In this document: positions 1 through 9,030 of the stretch, piece after piece
Position numbering within the stretch: the stretch's first letter is position 1
Layout of the letters: each line of letters opens with the position of its first letter
NCBI RefSeq assembly: GCF_016775005.1
Contig: NZ_JAEUXI010000002.1
Coordinates: forward strand, 248,001-312,000
Direction: 5' to 3'
Origin: Streptococcus suis
GTDB lineage: Bacteria; Bacillota; Bacilli; Lactobacillales; Streptococcaceae
Length of the DNA: 64,000 nucleotides
Notes under the pieces: generated by a model
The model's database searches: none
Seen by the model: the letters and a program-made list of their open reading frames with translations, nothing else
Told to the model about the DNA's origin: nothing
Program-made: the position numbers and the translations under genes

Positions 1-25
1 CAACAACGAACTCTTTTGGATTCAT
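1..25 (-). CDS. Start of an unidentified gene, cut by the window edge
   Basis: An ATG on the minus strand at 25-23 follows a good Shine-Dalgarno (AGAGGAG, complement of 34-40) and opens a frame reading MNPKEFVV before the window ends. It lies 20 bp downstream of the MscS gene with no terminator between, so the two are probably co-transcribed. Eight residues are not enough to name a family. Confidence 0.5.
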
Positions 26-45
26 CTAAATAACTCCTCTTTTTC

Positions 46-885
46 TTAATGTGCTGGGCCGCTTGGCAAGTCAACTCCAGCAGTACGCAAGGCTTCTTGA
101 TACAAGCCATAAAATTGATGATAGATTTTGCCTTGTTGGCCACTGGCCACAAAGAGATTGACCCGAAACGAGAATTGTCCCGTCTGTAAATTTTGCGGTC
201 CAAGAATGGTCACATCCTTGACCAGCTGATTAGTTGGTAACTCCCGGGCATTGACCTCCTCGATCACCTGATAAACCTTTTCCAAGTCTGTATTGAGTTT
301 GAGCGGAATATCAATCTGCGCCCGCATGTCTCCACGAGATTGATTGGACACCACTAGGATATTACGATTGGGGATAAAATGCAAGGTTCCATCCGCGTCC
401 CGAACTTGAGTCGTCCGAATTCCGACACTGACAATGGTCCCCGCGATGGTAATGGGACCGTTGGTTAATTTGACCACATCTCCCACATCAAACTGTCTCT
501 CTAACAGGATAAAAAAGCCATTGACCAAATCTGAGAGAAAGCCTTGCGCTCCTAAACCAATCACAACACCTGCAATTCCTGCACCAGCAAATAGACTGGA
601 AACAGGAAGACCAAGAATCGCTAGAATACAGTAAATCAGTAGGAAATACAGCAAGTAATTAAGCACACTCTCCACCAGACGGCTGATGGTTTTCTGGCGA
701 CCGATGTCCTGGGTCGAAATCTTTAAAGACGGCACCAGAATGCGTTTTACAGATTGCTTGGCTAGTTTTTTCACCACATAAAAGGAAAGGAACAAGAGAA
801 CCAAGGATAAGAGCTTGTTCAAAATACTCGTCAAGAGCTGTTCAAGATTAAATTGTGCTAGGTAAGTTGAGATAAAATCTGTCAT
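46..885 (-). CDS. MscS-family small-conductance mechanosensitive channel
   Basis: A 279-residue inner-membrane channel subunit of the MscS family, which opens under membrane tension during osmotic downshock. Hydrophobic segments at about residues 18-40 and 70-90 are followed by the pore-lining glycine/alanine-rich helix (LFAGAGIAGVVIGLGAQG, about 98-115), the family signature, and then the soluble beta domain (FDVGDVVKL, VSVGIRTTQVRD). The length is typical for the short streptococcal members. The start has an AGGAAGGAG-like Shine-Dalgarno. A promoter lies just upstream, and the gene seems to continue into a second gene that leaves the window. Confidence 0.93.
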   Translation of the reverse strand: MTDFISTYLAQFNLEQLLTSILNKLLSLVLLFLSFYVVKKLAKQSVKRILVPSLKISTQDIGRQKTISRLVESVLNYLLYFLLIYCILAILGLPVSSLFAGAGIAGVVIGLGAQGFLSDLVNGFFILLERQFDVGDVVKLTNGPITIAGTIVSVGIRTTQVRDADGTLHFIPNRNILVVSNQSRGDMRAQIDIPLKLNTDLEKVYQVIEEVNARELPTNQLVKDVTILGPQNLQTGQFSFRVNLFVASGQQGKIYHQFYGLYQEALRTAGVDLPSGPAH

Positions 886-899
886 AGAACTCCTTCCTA

Positions 900-934
900 G
901 CCACTATTATACCAAATTTTCTCAAAGTAACGAA
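900..934 (-). promoter_or_regulatory. Promoter of the MscS gene
   Basis: On the minus strand an extended -10 (TGG-TATAAT, TATAAT at 911-906) lies about 20 bp upstream of the MscS start. The -35 region, 17 bp further up, is poor (TTCGTT). The upstream terminator at 933-959 abuts it, so transcription probably starts afresh here. Confidence 0.5.
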
Positions 935-960
935 AAGACAGCCAACTTAGCTGTCTTTTC
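931..960 (-). terminator. Rho-independent terminator after the AGCS symporter gene
   Basis: A perfect 10-bp inverted repeat (AAAAGACAGC / GCTGTCTTTT) with a 7-nt loop ends in a T-run on the minus strand. It sits between the symporter stop and the MscS promoter. Confidence 0.85.
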
Positions 961-1027
961 TAATCTTTCACTGACTTAAAAACAAAGGAAATCTCCAATA
1001 GCCTAAGCATAGCCAAAGGTATCACCC

Positions 1028-2362
1028 TTATTTCTTTTTGGCAAAATACTGGCGCGTCTCCTTGATAATCACTGGTGAGAGAGCTAGTAAGGCAATCAAG
1101 TTTGGTAGAGCCATAAGCCCATTCACAATATCTGCAATGGTCCAAATCAAGTCAAGCTTGAGAAAACCACCCAAAGCAACCATGGCTACAAAGACCAAAC
1201 GATAAGGCAAGATAGACTTGGTCCCAAATAGAAACTCGATACAGCGCTCCCCATAGTATGACCACCCCAGAATAGTCGTATAGGCAAAGAGAACCAGACT
1301 AATGGTCAAGGCCAAAGCACCTGATTGACCAAAAACTGTCGCAAATGCTGCCTGGGTCAGCGGAGCACCTTCCAAGCCAGCAACTGACCACTGACCGGTC
1401 ACCAAAATCGTCAAACCTGTCAAGGTACAGATGATGATGGTATCGATAAAGGTACCTGTCATGGAAATCAATCCCTGTTCCACTGGGTTGTCTGACTTGG
1501 CAGCTGCAGCTGCGATAGGAGCTGAACCCAGACCAGACTCATTTGAGAAAACCCCACGCGCAATCCCACGTTGGATTGCCTGTTGCACAGTCGCACCCGC
1601 AAATCCACCTACAGCAGCTGCTGGTGTAAAAGCTGATTTAAGAACTAAGGCAAGGGTTGGCAAGAGCTGATCCAAATGCAGAACCAAAACGGTTACACTT
1701 GCCAAGACATACAAAATCGCCATAAATGGAACAATTTTGGTTGAAACATCTGAGATTTTTTCAATCCCTCCAAAGATAAAGAAGGCGATGGAAATGGCGG
1801 TTACAATGCTGACCAACTGGGGAGCCAGACCAAAGCTAGAAGACATGGATGAGGCAATGGAATTAACCTGAGAAAAGGTTCCCATCCCCAAGAGAGCCAC
1901 TAGAACTCCTGAAATGGCAAAGAAAACTGCCAAAGGCTTCCACTTTTGTCCCATCCCCAAGGTGATATAGTGCATCGGACCTCCCGCCGCTTGCCCATTG
2001 GCATCCTTGGTACGGTATTTAATGGCTAAAAAGCCTTCTGCATATTTGGTTGCCATCCCGAAGAAGGCCGCCACCCACATCCAGAAGAGGGCACCTGGTC
2101 CACCTGTCGTAATGGCAGTCGCCACCCCAACGATATTTCCCGTACCAACCGTCGCCGCAAGAGCTGTACACAGAGCCGCAAAGCTCGACACATCTCCCTG
2201 ACCAGACTGGTCACTGGAAAAAATCAGACGAAAGGCCGTTGGCAACTTACTGATTTGAAAGATTCCCAACCGAAGGGTGAAATAGACACCCGTTCCGACC
2301 AATAGTAATAAGAGGGGTGGACCCCACACAAGGTTATTGATGTTTTGCATCAATTCTAACAT
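1028..2362 (-). CDS. AGCS-family sodium:alanine/glycine symporter
   Basis: A 444-residue multi-pass membrane protein of the alanine/glycine:cation symporter family (TC 2.A.25), which takes up alanine or glycine with Na+. Family signatures are visible: GTGNIVGVATAITTGGPGALFWMW at about residues 72-95, a GGPMHYI segment (about 127-133), and GVFSNESGLGSAPIAAAAA around 270. About ten hydrophobic segments span the protein and the length is normal. The ATG at 2362 has an AGGAGG Shine-Dalgarno. The leader holds a glycine riboswitch and a terminator, so glycine is probably a substrate or a signal of sufficiency; in S. pyogenes a single-aptamer glycine riboswitch controls the same kind of gene. Confidence 0.93.
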   Translation of the reverse strand: MLELMQNINNLVWGPPLLLLLVGTGVYFTLRLGIFQISKLPTAFRLIFSSDQSGQGDVSSFAALCTALAATVGTGNIVGVATAITTGGPGALFWMWVAAFFGMATKYAEGFLAIKYRTKDANGQAAGGPMHYITLGMGQKWKPLAVFFAISGVLVALLGMGTFSQVNSIASSMSSSFGLAPQLVSIVTAISIAFFIFGGIEKISDVSTKIVPFMAILYVLASVTVLVLHLDQLLPTLALVLKSAFTPAAAVGGFAGATVQQAIQRGIARGVFSNESGLGSAPIAAAAAKSDNPVEQGLISMTGTFIDTIIICTLTGLTILVTGQWSVAGLEGAPLTQAAFATVFGQSGALALTISLVLFAYTTILGWSYYGERCIEFLFGTKSILPYRLVFVAMVALGGFLKLDLIWTIADIVNGLMALPNLIALLALSPVIIKETRQYFAKKK

Positions 2363-2403
2363 AGCTTCCTCCTAAGTATGATTCCTAATCCGATAAAGCT
2401 GCC

Positions 2404-2438
2404 GGAAAAAAACAAAGAGGTTGAATAACTTCAACCTC
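2404..2438 (-). terminator. Terminator forming the riboswitch expression platform
   Basis: A minus-strand hairpin (GAGGTTGAA / TTCAACCTC, 2438-2417) is followed by a U-rich tract (TTTGTTTTTTT). It lies between the glycine aptamer and the symporter start, the position expected for premature termination controlled by the aptamer. Confidence 0.8.
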
Positions 2439-2449
2439 TAGAATCAACG

Positions 2450-2600
2450 CGAAAGACAACAGAAAATCCCCTGTCTCCTAATCGCTCTGTCCTTTTACCT
2501 GAGAGTTTCAGCAATTCTACTTTTCCAAGCAGAACTACCTTGCCCCTTCGGTGCCCTATGGTCTCTCCAGAGTTCCGTCCTTTGGACAGTCAGTTGCCTT
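2450..2600 (-). promoter_or_regulatory. Glycine riboswitch (single aptamer)
   Basis: The minus strand carries the conserved glycine-riboswitch core in order: CTCTGGAGAGACC, then GGGCACCGAAGGGGCAAG, a variable stem with TTCTGC/GCAGAA-like pairing, then AACTCTCAGGTAAAAGGAC and AGAG. Only one full aptamer is evident; no second copy of the GCACCGAAGG core is present in the leader. The terminator at 2404-2438 follows, suggesting transcriptional control, probably switching the symporter off when glycine is plentiful (inference from the streptococcal precedent). Confidence 0.9.
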
Positions 2601-2687
2601 TCTGCCCACTATCAACCGGTTATTCAGTTTTATCACGCTCTATTTTAGACCATTTTTCAGAAAAAATCAAGAATGTTTTTTGAAAAA

Positions 2688-3626
2688 TTATTCTAACAGC
2701 TTCAAAAACAAGCCATAGCCTGCTGCTTCCATATCTTCTCTCGGGATGAAACGAAGGGCTGCTGAGTTGATACAGTAACGTAATCCACCCTTGTCACGCG
2801 GTCCATCATCAAAGACATGACCTAAATGAGCATGACCAGCCCGACTACGAACTTCAATGCGGTTCATGCCGTGGGAGAGATCTTGGAAATAAGTCGCAAC
2901 TTCCTTGCTGATTGGTTTGGTAAAGGAGGGCCAGCCGCAGCCTGAGTCGAATTTGTCTGTTGAGAGAAAGAGGGGCTCACCAGTCGTAATATCGACGTAG
3001 ATGCCAGCTTGGTCACTATTCCAAAACTCATTTTCGAAGGGTCTTTCCGTCGCAGCTTCTTGAGTGACTTGATACTGGAGGTCGGTCAAGCTGTCTTTTA
3101 AGACTTGTTGGTCTGGCTTTTGGTAGTCTGCAACATCAATCAGAGGGATTTTTGCCTGTGCAAGATCGATATGGCAGTAGCCTTGGGGATTTTTCTTGAG
3201 ATAATCCTGATGGTAGTCTTCGGCGGGGATGTAATGCGCGAGTGGCTCCACTTCAACGGCTAGGGGGCGTCCGCCAAAGAGCTGAGACTGCTCCGTCATG
3301 ACCTGCTCGATGGTCGGCAAATCAGCCTCATCTGTGTAATAGATACCCGTCCGATACTGGCGCCCCTTGTCAGGCCCCTGCTGATTGACAGAGAAGGGAT
3401 CAATGACGCGGAAATAATAGAGGAGAATTTCCCGCAAATGGATACGAGTCTCATCATAGGCTAGATAGAGCGTCTCTGCGTGATCTGTTTGTTTGAGGAG
3501 TTGATAATTGGTCGTCTCCACCTGTCCATTGGCATAGCCAACACTGGTGTCAAGAATACCATCAATCTGGGAAAAGTAGCCTTCCATCCCCCAGAAACAA
3601 CCGCCTGCTAGGTAAATTTCTTTCAT
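2688..3626 (-). CDS. msrAB: Fused peptide-methionine sulfoxide reductase MsrA/MsrB
   Basis: A 312-residue cytoplasmic two-domain enzyme that reduces both S- and R-methionine sulfoxide in oxidised proteins. MsrA comes first (catalytic cysteine in GGCFWG, residues 7-12). MsrB occupies about residues 175-305, with SGCGWPSF and the catalytic cysteine in [12 protein letters not shown] chose the ATG at 3626 rather than the longer frame opening at 3668, because 3626 has a GAAAGGA Shine-Dalgarno and puts the family start (MKEIYLAGG) first. The gene lies downstream of trxA on the same strand. Thioredoxin is the usual electron donor for Msr, so the pairing makes sense, although a terminator separates them. 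Confidence 0.95.
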   Translation of the reverse strand: MKEIYLAGGCFWGMEGYFSQIDGILDTSVGYANGQVETTNYQLLKQTDHAETLYLAYDETRIHLREILLYYFRVIDPFSVNQQGPDKGRQYRTGIYYTDEADLPTIEQVMTEQSQLFGGRPLAVEVEPLAHYIPAEDYHQDYLKKNPQGYCHIDLAQAKIPLIDVADYQKPDQQVLKDSLTDLQYQVTQEAATERPFENEFWNSDQAGIYVDITTGEPLFLSTDKFDSGCGWPSFTKPISKEVATYFQDLSHGMNRIEVRSRAGHAHLGHVFDDGPRDKGGLRYCINSAALRFIPREDMEAAGYGLFLKLLE

Positions 3627-3642
3627 GTAAGATTCCTTTCGA

Positions 3643-3672
3643 TGCAGAAAAAGGTTGAGTTTCCTCAACCTC
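3643..3672 (-). terminator. Terminator between trxA and msrAB
   Basis: An 8-bp hairpin (AGGTTGAG / CTCAACCT) lies immediately after the trxA stop, followed by TTTTTCTG on the minus strand. Leaky termination would still allow some msrAB read-through. Confidence 0.75.
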
Positions 3673-3677
3673 CATAA

Positions 3678-3992
3678 TTAACCAATCTCTGCCAAGATTG
3701 CTTTGATTTGGTCTTTGGTGTGAACACCAGCAACTTGTTTCACAACTTGTCCATCTTTTTTGAACAAAAGGGTTGGGATCGACATGATACCGAATTGACG
3801 AGCTGTGTTTGGATTCTCATCAACATCCATCTTGTAGATGCGCAATTCATCTTCATCCACTTCACCTGCTAATTGCTCTAAGATTGGTGCTTGCATGCGG
3901 CATGGACCACACCATGGTGCCCAAAAGTCAACAAGGACTACACCTTCTTGTGTTTCAACTTCAAAGTTTGCATCTGTAATAACTTGAACCAT
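3678..3992 (-). CDS. trxA: Thioredoxin
   Basis: A 104-residue thioredoxin, the cytoplasmic disulfide reductant used by enzymes such as Msr and ribonucleotide reductase. The active site WCGPC is at about residues 28-32, within the canonical VDFWAPWCGPC stretch. The cis-proline motif (SIPTLLFKKDG) is near 75 and the length is normal. A TAGAAT -10 with extended TG lies about 30 bp upstream on the minus strand, so it likely has its own promoter. Confidence 0.96.
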   Translation of the reverse strand: MVQVITDANFEVETQEGVVLVDFWAPWCGPCRMQAPILEQLAGEVDEDELRIYKMDVDENPNTARQFGIMSIPTLLFKKDGQVVKQVAGVHTKDQIKAILAEIG

Positions 3993-4144
3993 AATTTTCT
4001 CCGTTTCTGTTTTTCTACTATCATTCTACACCAAAAGAAAATAGAAAGCGAATTTTTGCTACGGAGATAAAATCAGGTAGATATACCTATGATTTTTTCA
4101 GATGTAAAAACAAATCGGACAGGCTAAACTAGTTCGTAGGGAAC

Positions 4145-4789
4145 TTATACCAAATCCACCACATAGGTTAATTCTTGATAGACATCTTCTATGTCAAAGA
4201 GCTCCAAGCCAGCTTCTTCACTGACTACATAAACACCTTCTCTCAAATAGTAGGGAACTGGCTGACCTTCCATATCTGAAAAGGACAATCTACCTCGCTC
4301 TAAATCGATTCCAAAACGAAAGGTTGGGATGTCCTTGGGTGCTCCGACAACTAGATAGTCCGAGCAAACTAGCTGTCCGCCCCATTTTTGATACAAGTGA
4401 TTGGCTACATCTCCTTCTCGAGTAAAGATGGCTAATTTCTCGACAGCCTGTTCACGCAATTCCTGCTCTGCTTTTTCAAAAAGCGCCTGGGCAATGCCCT
4501 GCCCTTGAAAATCAGGGTGGACTGCTAGGTTAGTAAAATAAGCTGTTCGCTTACTTGGTGCGTAAATATAAGACTGGCTGCACTCCTCAGTGTAAATATC
4601 GATGTCGATTAGACCAACGATTTGCCCGTCCACTTCAGCCACCCATTCCACACGATAATCATAAACGTCTGTCATTAGTTCGGGCTTCTCTGTTTCTCTA
4701 TCATCAAAGAATGGAGAGAAGAGATAGCTGAGTGCCTTACAGTAAACCCAACCTTTTTCATCACTGGTTTGATATTTTCTGATAATCAT
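4145..4789 (-). CDS. GNAT-family N-acetyltransferase
   Basis: A 214-residue protein with the GNAT fold. Acetyl-CoA motif A is visible as TNLAVHPDFQGQGIAQALFEKA (about residues 85-107). A C-terminal extension of about 60 residues (from about 155) lies beyond the usual GNAT core. The substrate is unknown. It lies 23 bp after mutS2 on the same strand with a GGGAGA Shine-Dalgarno, so it is probably the last gene of the zapA-cvpA-mutS2 unit. Confidence 0.85.
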   Translation of the reverse strand: MIIRKYQTSDEKGWVYCKALSYLFSPFFDDRETEKPELMTDVYDYRVEWVAEVDGQIVGLIDIDIYTEECSQSYIYAPSKRTAYFTNLAVHPDFQGQGIAQALFEKAEQELREQAVEKLAIFTREGDVANHLYQKWGGQLVCSDYLVVGAPKDIPTFRFGIDLERGRLSFSDMEGQPVPYYLREGVYVVSEEAGLELFDIEDVYQELTYVVDLV

Positions 4790-4812
4790 AAGAATCTCCC
4801 ATCGGTTGATTG

Positions 4813-7146
4813 CTATTTAAACGTCACAATAGTACAGCCTGAGCCACCTGCATTTTGTGGGGCGTAGCCGAATTCCTTGACCTGCTTGTTGCGGCGAAGA
4901 TACTTTGTCACCCCTTCTCGGATAACCCCTGTACCAATACCGTGAACAATGTCGACTTGGGCTAGGTTATTGAGCAGGGCTTGGTCGATAAATTCATCCA
5001 GCTCCATCATAGCCTCTTCGTAGCGTTTACCACGGAGATCTAAGCGGGCTTTTGGTCCTCGTACATTGGCACGTTTGACTGTGTGAACCTGGCGTTTCTT
5101 AGGCTGCTCTGCCTTTTCCGCCTTGACTAACTCAAACTCATCCTTGGCCAAGGTCATCTTAATCAAACCAACCTGAGCTTCCCAACGCCCGTCCTTGAGC
5201 TGATTGGTCAGGGTGCCGCGTTGTCCATAAGCTGTAACGATAATATCATCGCCCACCTTGGCTTCCCTCTGAATTTTGGCTTTTTTCAAGACTTTGTTCT
5301 TAGATAGATCTACCACTTCAGGTGCCAACTTTTTCAGTTCTGCCTTGGCTTCAATAATCTGGTGGGGCTTAAGACTGGCTGCAGCATGAAGATTTTTAAG
5401 AATGTCCTCGCTTTCTGCCAATGCCATATCTACAATTTCCTTGGCCTCCAAACGTGCCTTGTTGAGCTCATTTTCCCGCTCACGATTGAGCTCGTCATAG
5501 AGCTTACGAAGGGCTCGGTTCATCTTGTAATTTTCTTGCTCCACATCACGAATCTTATCCAGACGCTGACGACTTTCAACCGTCTGGCTTTCCAATTTCT
5601 CGATAATGCGGTTCACATCGCTATCTGTATCCGTCCAAGACTGGGCTGACTGGATAATAATATCAGACAGCCCAAGACGGCGGGCAATTTCAAAGGCATT
5701 GGAGCGACCAGGAACACCCTGCATAAACTTATAGGTTGGACGCAGGCTATTGGTATCAAATTCCATGCTGGCATTTTCAATACCAGAGGTTTCTATCCCG
5801 TAGGCCTTGAGCTCAGGATAGTGGGTGGTTGCCATGGTCTTGATCCCCCGCAGACGAAGGTCGTCCAAAATAGCCATTGCCAAAGACGCACCCTCCTGCG
5901 GATCGGTCCCAGCTCCCAACTCGTCAAATAGGATAAGGGAATCTTGATCCGCTTCCGCTAAAATCTGCACCGTGTGGGTCATGTGACTGGAGAAGGTTGA
6001 TAAACTCTGCTCGATGGACTGTTCATCACCAATATCCGCAAAAATTTCTTTGAAGATAGCCACCCGACTGCCCTTATCAGCCAGGATAGGCAAACCAGAC
6101 TGGGCCATCAGATGGGTCAGTCCCAAGGTCTTGAGCATAATGGTCTTACCACCCGTGTTGGGACCTGTAATCACGATGGCTGTCAACTGACTACTAAAAT
6201 AAAGGTCGTTGGGAACAGGTGCTTTTAAGAGCGGATGGCGGACATTGAGCAGAGCGATATCTTGCTTATCTGAAATCCTTGGGACGACAGCCTTATAATC
6301 TCTTGCAAAAAGGTGTTTGGCGCGGATGAAATCCAAATGCCCAATCACCCAGGCATTGTTGCGGATAATACCGCTATGAGGCCGCAACATGTCGGACAAC
6401 TCTTGCAAAATCCGACTGATTTCATGGCGCTCCTCTGCCTTGCTATTGGTAATATCTTCATTGAGCGCAACAACTGCTCTGGGTTCAATATAAACCGTCG
6501 AGCCAGAAGCGGAAATATCATGGACGACCCCTGCTATCTTATTGCGATAGGTATTTTTGACAGGAAGGACATTGCGCCCATTACGACTAGCCAAGATGCT
6601 GTCGGACAACATATCCCCCTTATTCTTCAAAATATCCTGCATGACCTGACGGACCTGATCTTCTGATTCACGGATTTTTCTGCGGATTTTTGCTAGCTTT
6701 TCAGAAGCAAAATCCTCGACAAAGCCTGCATCATTGATAGACTGGAGCGAACCTTGTAAGTGGGGAAAGAGCTCGATTTTCTCAAAGAGTTTATCCAGCT
6801 GGCTCAGACTGACATTTTCCAGATTTCCATAAAAGTCCAAGAGAGACTTGGACACTTCCAAGACCTTCTTGACGGCTAATAATTCAGAAATATTGAGATC
6901 GGTATCCAGTTCCAAGCGGCGCATGGCTGGATTGATGTCATTGGTGGCTGAGAGGCTAAAATAGGGACTTTCGACAAAGATTTGCCCCATGTCCGATAAT
7001 TCATCAAAGGCTTGTTGGATACGGTGGATCTCCACCATGGGTTCCAACTGCCTGAGTTCTTCCAAGCCCTGTTCTGTCAAGACAAAGGGCTGAACCAATT
7101 CTCTTACCTTGTTAAATTCAAGGGTTTCTAAAATTTTTGTATTCAT
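4813..7146 (-). CDS. mutS2: Endonuclease MutS2 (ribosome rescue / anti-recombination ATPase)
   Basis: A 777-residue MutS2, known as an ATPase that splits collided ribosomes and limits recombination. Visible features are the Walker A motif [13 protein letters not shown] at about 330-342, Walker B with [14 protein letters not shown] near 405-418, a long coiled-coil linker (about 510-620), and a C-terminal Smr domain ([12 protein letters not shown], then [12 protein letters not shown]). I prefer the ATG at 7146, which matches the family start and has a GAAG at better spacing, over the ATG at 7155. It is downstream of zapA and cvpA, the usual Firmicutes order. A terminator-like hairpin precedes it. 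Confidence 0.94.
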   Translation of the reverse strand: MNTKILETLEFNKVRELVQPFVLTEQGLEELRQLEPMVEIHRIQQAFDELSDMGQIFVESPYFSLSATNDINPAMRRLELDTDLNISELLAVKKVLEVSKSLLDFYGNLENVSLSQLDKLFEKIELFPHLQGSLQSINDAGFVEDFASEKLAKIRRKIRESEDQVRQVMQDILKNKGDMLSDSILASRNGRNVLPVKNTYRNKIAGVVHDISASGSTVYIEPRAVVALNEDITNSKAEERHEISRILQELSDMLRPHSGIIRNNAWVIGHLDFIRAKHLFARDYKAVVPRISDKQDIALLNVRHPLLKAPVPNDLYFSSQLTAIVITGPNTGGKTIMLKTLGLTHLMAQSGLPILADKGSRVAIFKEIFADIGDEQSIEQSLSTFSSHMTHTVQILAEADQDSLILFDELGAGTDPQEGASLAMAILDDLRLRGIKTMATTHYPELKAYGIETSGIENASMEFDTNSLRPTYKFMQGVPGRSNAFEIARRLGLSDIIIQSAQSWTDTDSDVNRIIEKLESQTVESRQRLDKIRDVEQENYKMNRALRKLYDELNRERENELNKARLEAKEIVDMALAESEDILKNLHAAASLKPHQIIEAKAELKKLAPEVVDLSKNKVLKKAKIQREAKVGDDIIVTAYGQRGTLTNQLKDGRWEAQVGLIKMTLAKDEFELVKAEKAEQPKKRQVHTVKRANVRGPKARLDLRGKRYEEAMMELDEFIDQALLNNLAQVDIVHGIGTGVIREGVTKYLRRNKQVKEFGYAPQNAGGSGCTIVTFK

Positions 7147-7161
7147 TTCATTCACTTCATA

Positions 7162-7187
7162 CAGAAAAAGTCTGCCTAAGGCAGAAC
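7162..7187 (-). terminator. Hairpin/terminator between cvpA and mutS2
   Basis: A 6-bp GC-rich stem (TCTGCC / GGCAGA) with a 3-nt loop is followed by CTTTTTCTG on the minus strand. It probably reduces, rather than abolishes, expression of mutS2 from the zapA promoter. Confidence 0.55.
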
Positions 7188-7205
7188 TCTTTCCTCTTTT
7201 TATTC

Positions 7206-7757
7206 TTATTGTGCTGAGATGGCACTAATCCATAGATTTTTAAAGACTGCGCTGGTAATTGGCGTAAAATCAATCATCACTTTGGCCAAGATATCCTTGT
7301 TCAAACTGTCTTGAATCAGTGCCAAAGGAACCGTTGCCACAATAGTCAAGACCATCTGCAGAGAAATCCACGTCACCAAGACTGCCAAGCCTCCTGCGAT
7401 CAGTTTGCTGGTAGCTGTATCTGGGTCAGCAAAGGTCAAGAGATGGACGAAGATGCCAAGCAAGCGCATGATGACATAGACCAAGAAATAGACCAAGAGA
7501 AAACCGAGACCAGCATAGAAAATCTGATCTAAGTCAAAGAGGTACTGGCTATCAAAGAAATAGCTGGAGCTACCTTCAGTTGCATTTGCAAAAGGCACCC
7601 AGAGATACAAGACCTGTGCCACTTGCTTGTAAAATCCTGCTGCTACAATCATGGCAAAGATACTTGAAAAAGTGTAAAAAGCTTGTACAATCAACCCTCG
7701 ACTGTAGCCAATATAGAAACTCCACGCCAAGACAATCAAAATAAGCAGACTAATCAT
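7206..7757 (-). CDS. CvpA-family membrane protein
   Basis: A 183-residue integral membrane protein of the CvpA (colicin V production) family, with about four hydrophobic segments (residues 1-18, 25-45, 82-105, 120-148) and the family's YSRGLIVQ motif near residue 19. The exact biochemical role is unsettled; relatives affect envelope integrity. The start overlaps the zapA stop by 4 bp, indicating translational coupling in a zapA-cvpA-mutS2 operon. Confidence 0.85.
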   Translation of the reverse strand: MISLLILIVLAWSFYIGYSRGLIVQAFYTFSSIFAMIVAAGFYKQVAQVLYLWVPFANATEGSSSYFFDSQYLFDLDQIFYAGLGFLLVYFLVYVIMRLLGIFVHLLTFADPDTATSKLIAGGLAVLVTWISLQMVLTIVATVPLALIQDSLNKDILAKVMIDFTPITSAVFKNLWISAISAQ

Positions 7758-8065
7758 GGGCGGTCCTCTAATTCATCTAAATCAACTAGGGTCACATTTT
7801 TCTTCAAGACCTTTTCCTTCATCGTAGCCAACTCAGCCTCTGTTTGGGCATAGGCCTTTTCACGGTTCAATTGAACAGAAAGAGCATTGATAGCCAGGAG
7901 CAAAGCCAAGGTCTCAGAATCTGCTGAAGGCATTTTTTCCTTTAAAGCCTGATATTTTTCATTGGTAATTCGTTCGATTTCTTCCATGAACAGATTGTCA
8001 TGTTCTGTCGTTAGCGTTAGTTGTTTTTCACCGAAGGAAAATTTATAACGATTTATATTTGCCAT
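7754..8065 (-). CDS. zapA: Cell division protein ZapA-like
   Basis: A 103-residue protein with the ZapA pattern: an N-terminal beta-rich half (NRYKFSFGEKQLTLTTEHDN) and a long C-terminal coiled coil (about 40-95) that dimerises. ZapA bundles FtsZ filaments at the division ring. Streptococcal homologues sit in this same position before cvpA and mutS2, normally beside rnhC; here rnhC is 11 kb away and the tre locus is next door instead. Sequence similarity in ZapA is low, so the assignment relies on context as well. Confidence 0.75.
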   Translation of the reverse strand: MANINRYKFSFGEKQLTLTTEHDNLFMEEIERITNEKYQALKEKMPSADSETLALLLAINALSVQLNREKAYAQTEAELATMKEKVLKKNVTLVDLDELEDRP

Positions 8066-8082
8066 AGTTCACCTCATCTATC

Positions 8083-8111
8083 ATTATACCTTAAAATAAG
8101 GAGAGATTCAA
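8083..8111 (-). promoter_or_regulatory. Promoter of zapA-cvpA-mutS2
   Basis: On the minus strand TTGAAT (8111-8106), a 17-bp spacer and a perfect TATAAT (8088-8083) precede the zapA start by about 18 bp. Confidence 0.8.
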
Positions 8112-8123
8112 CGATTGACAGTC

Positions 8124-8837
8124 TTAGAGAGAATGCTTGCGGCGGGCAAAATCCACGAAACGGAACTTGTCAATCTTATGCTTGCTCTCAGTATATTGGA
8201 ACTGACGGGTATCCCCTAAAAAGACTCGGGATTTGATCAAGACCAGATAGTCATCCTGACTCTGAAGTAGGGACTTTTCCTCTCGGTTGGTTGGTTCAAT
8301 TGTAATCTCTTTTTGGGCAAAAGAAATATCCAGTCCAAGTTTATTTTCCAAATAATCATAGATAGACTGACTAGCAATCTCTCTGGTCATATGGGGAACC
8401 AAGTCATGGGCAAGGTAGTCCGTATCGATTACTGAAACCTTCCCATCGATAGATCTTGTACGGACAATCTTCCATACCTTACTGTAAGCCTCAAAGCCTG
8501 TTAGTTTTGACAAACTAGTTGAAACTGAGACCAAGTCCAACTCCACTACATCCGTTTGGCTCTGTAGCTGTAGAGATTGGGTCAACTCCTGATAAGAAGT
8601 CAAACCAGAGACTGGAAAATTCAAGAGTTCTTGCTTCAAGACCAGCGAACCTCTCCCTTGAACCTTTTGAATCATGCCCCGTTCGGTCAAAATCGCCAAT
8701 GCCTTACGAACCGTGTCACGACTGACCCCATAGAGCTCCTGCAGGTCCTTTTCTGTTGGCAAGGAAGTTCCTGCGCTGTAGTAATCACTCAAAATCTTGT
8801 CTTTAATATCGTTAAAAATTTCTTGGTATTTTTTCAT
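8124..8837 (-). CDS. treR: Trehalose operon repressor, GntR family
   Basis: A 237-residue GntR/HutC-type repressor. The winged helix-turn-helix is at residues 1-70 (LPTEKDLQELYGVSRDTVRKAL; GMIQKVQGRGS), followed by a UTRA effector domain (about 85-235). TreR releases DNA when trehalose-6-phosphate binds. It is divergent from treP, and a TTTGT-N6-ACAAA-type palindrome sits in the treP leader, which fits local control. The length and arrangement are typical for streptococci. Confidence 0.92.
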   Translation of the reverse strand: MKKYQEIFNDIKDKILSDYYSAGTSLPTEKDLQELYGVSRDTVRKALAILTERGMIQKVQGRGSLVLKQELLNFPVSGLTSYQELTQSLQLQSQTDVVELDLVSVSTSLSKLTGFEAYSKVWKIVRTRSIDGKVSVIDTDYLAHDLVPHMTREIASQSIYDYLENKLGLDISFAQKEITIEPTNREEKSLLQSQDDYLVLIKSRVFLGDTRQFQYTESKHKIDKFRFVDFARRKHSL

Positions 8838-8881
8838 ATTTTCCTCTTCGTTGTCGCATTCTTAACAAATAACCTATCCCA

Positions 8882-8912
8882 TATTATAACAAATTTAAAA
8901 ATTTTTTTGCAA
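8882..8912 (-). promoter_or_regulatory. Possible treR promoter
   Basis: A perfect TATAAT on the minus strand (8887-8882) lies about 45 bp before treR. The best -35 (TTGCAA) is 19 bp away, longer than ideal, so the assignment is tentative. Confidence 0.4.
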
Positions 8913-8918
8913 AAATAC

Positions 8919-8947
8919 TTGCAAAAAATAATGAAATCGGATACAAT
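8919..8947 (+). promoter_or_regulatory. Promoter of treP-treC
   Basis: TTGCAA (8919-8924), a 17-bp spacer (8925-8941) and TACAAT (8942-8947) precede the TreR-like palindrome and the treP start. Confidence 0.8.
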
Positions 8948-8959
8948 AACCTCAAGCTA

Positions 8960-8977
8960 AATTTGTCCGTACAAATT
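8960..8977. promoter_or_regulatory. Probable TreR operator
   Basis: The inverted repeat AATTTGT-N4-ACAAATT matches the TTGT...ACAA form of TreR operators. It begins about 12 bp after the -10, covering the early transcribed region of treP, a position suited to repression. Confidence 0.7.
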
Positions 8978-9030
8978 TTTCTTAAAAAATATAGGAGGGA
9001 CAGTGAAAAACTGTCGGGGAAGGAAAATAT

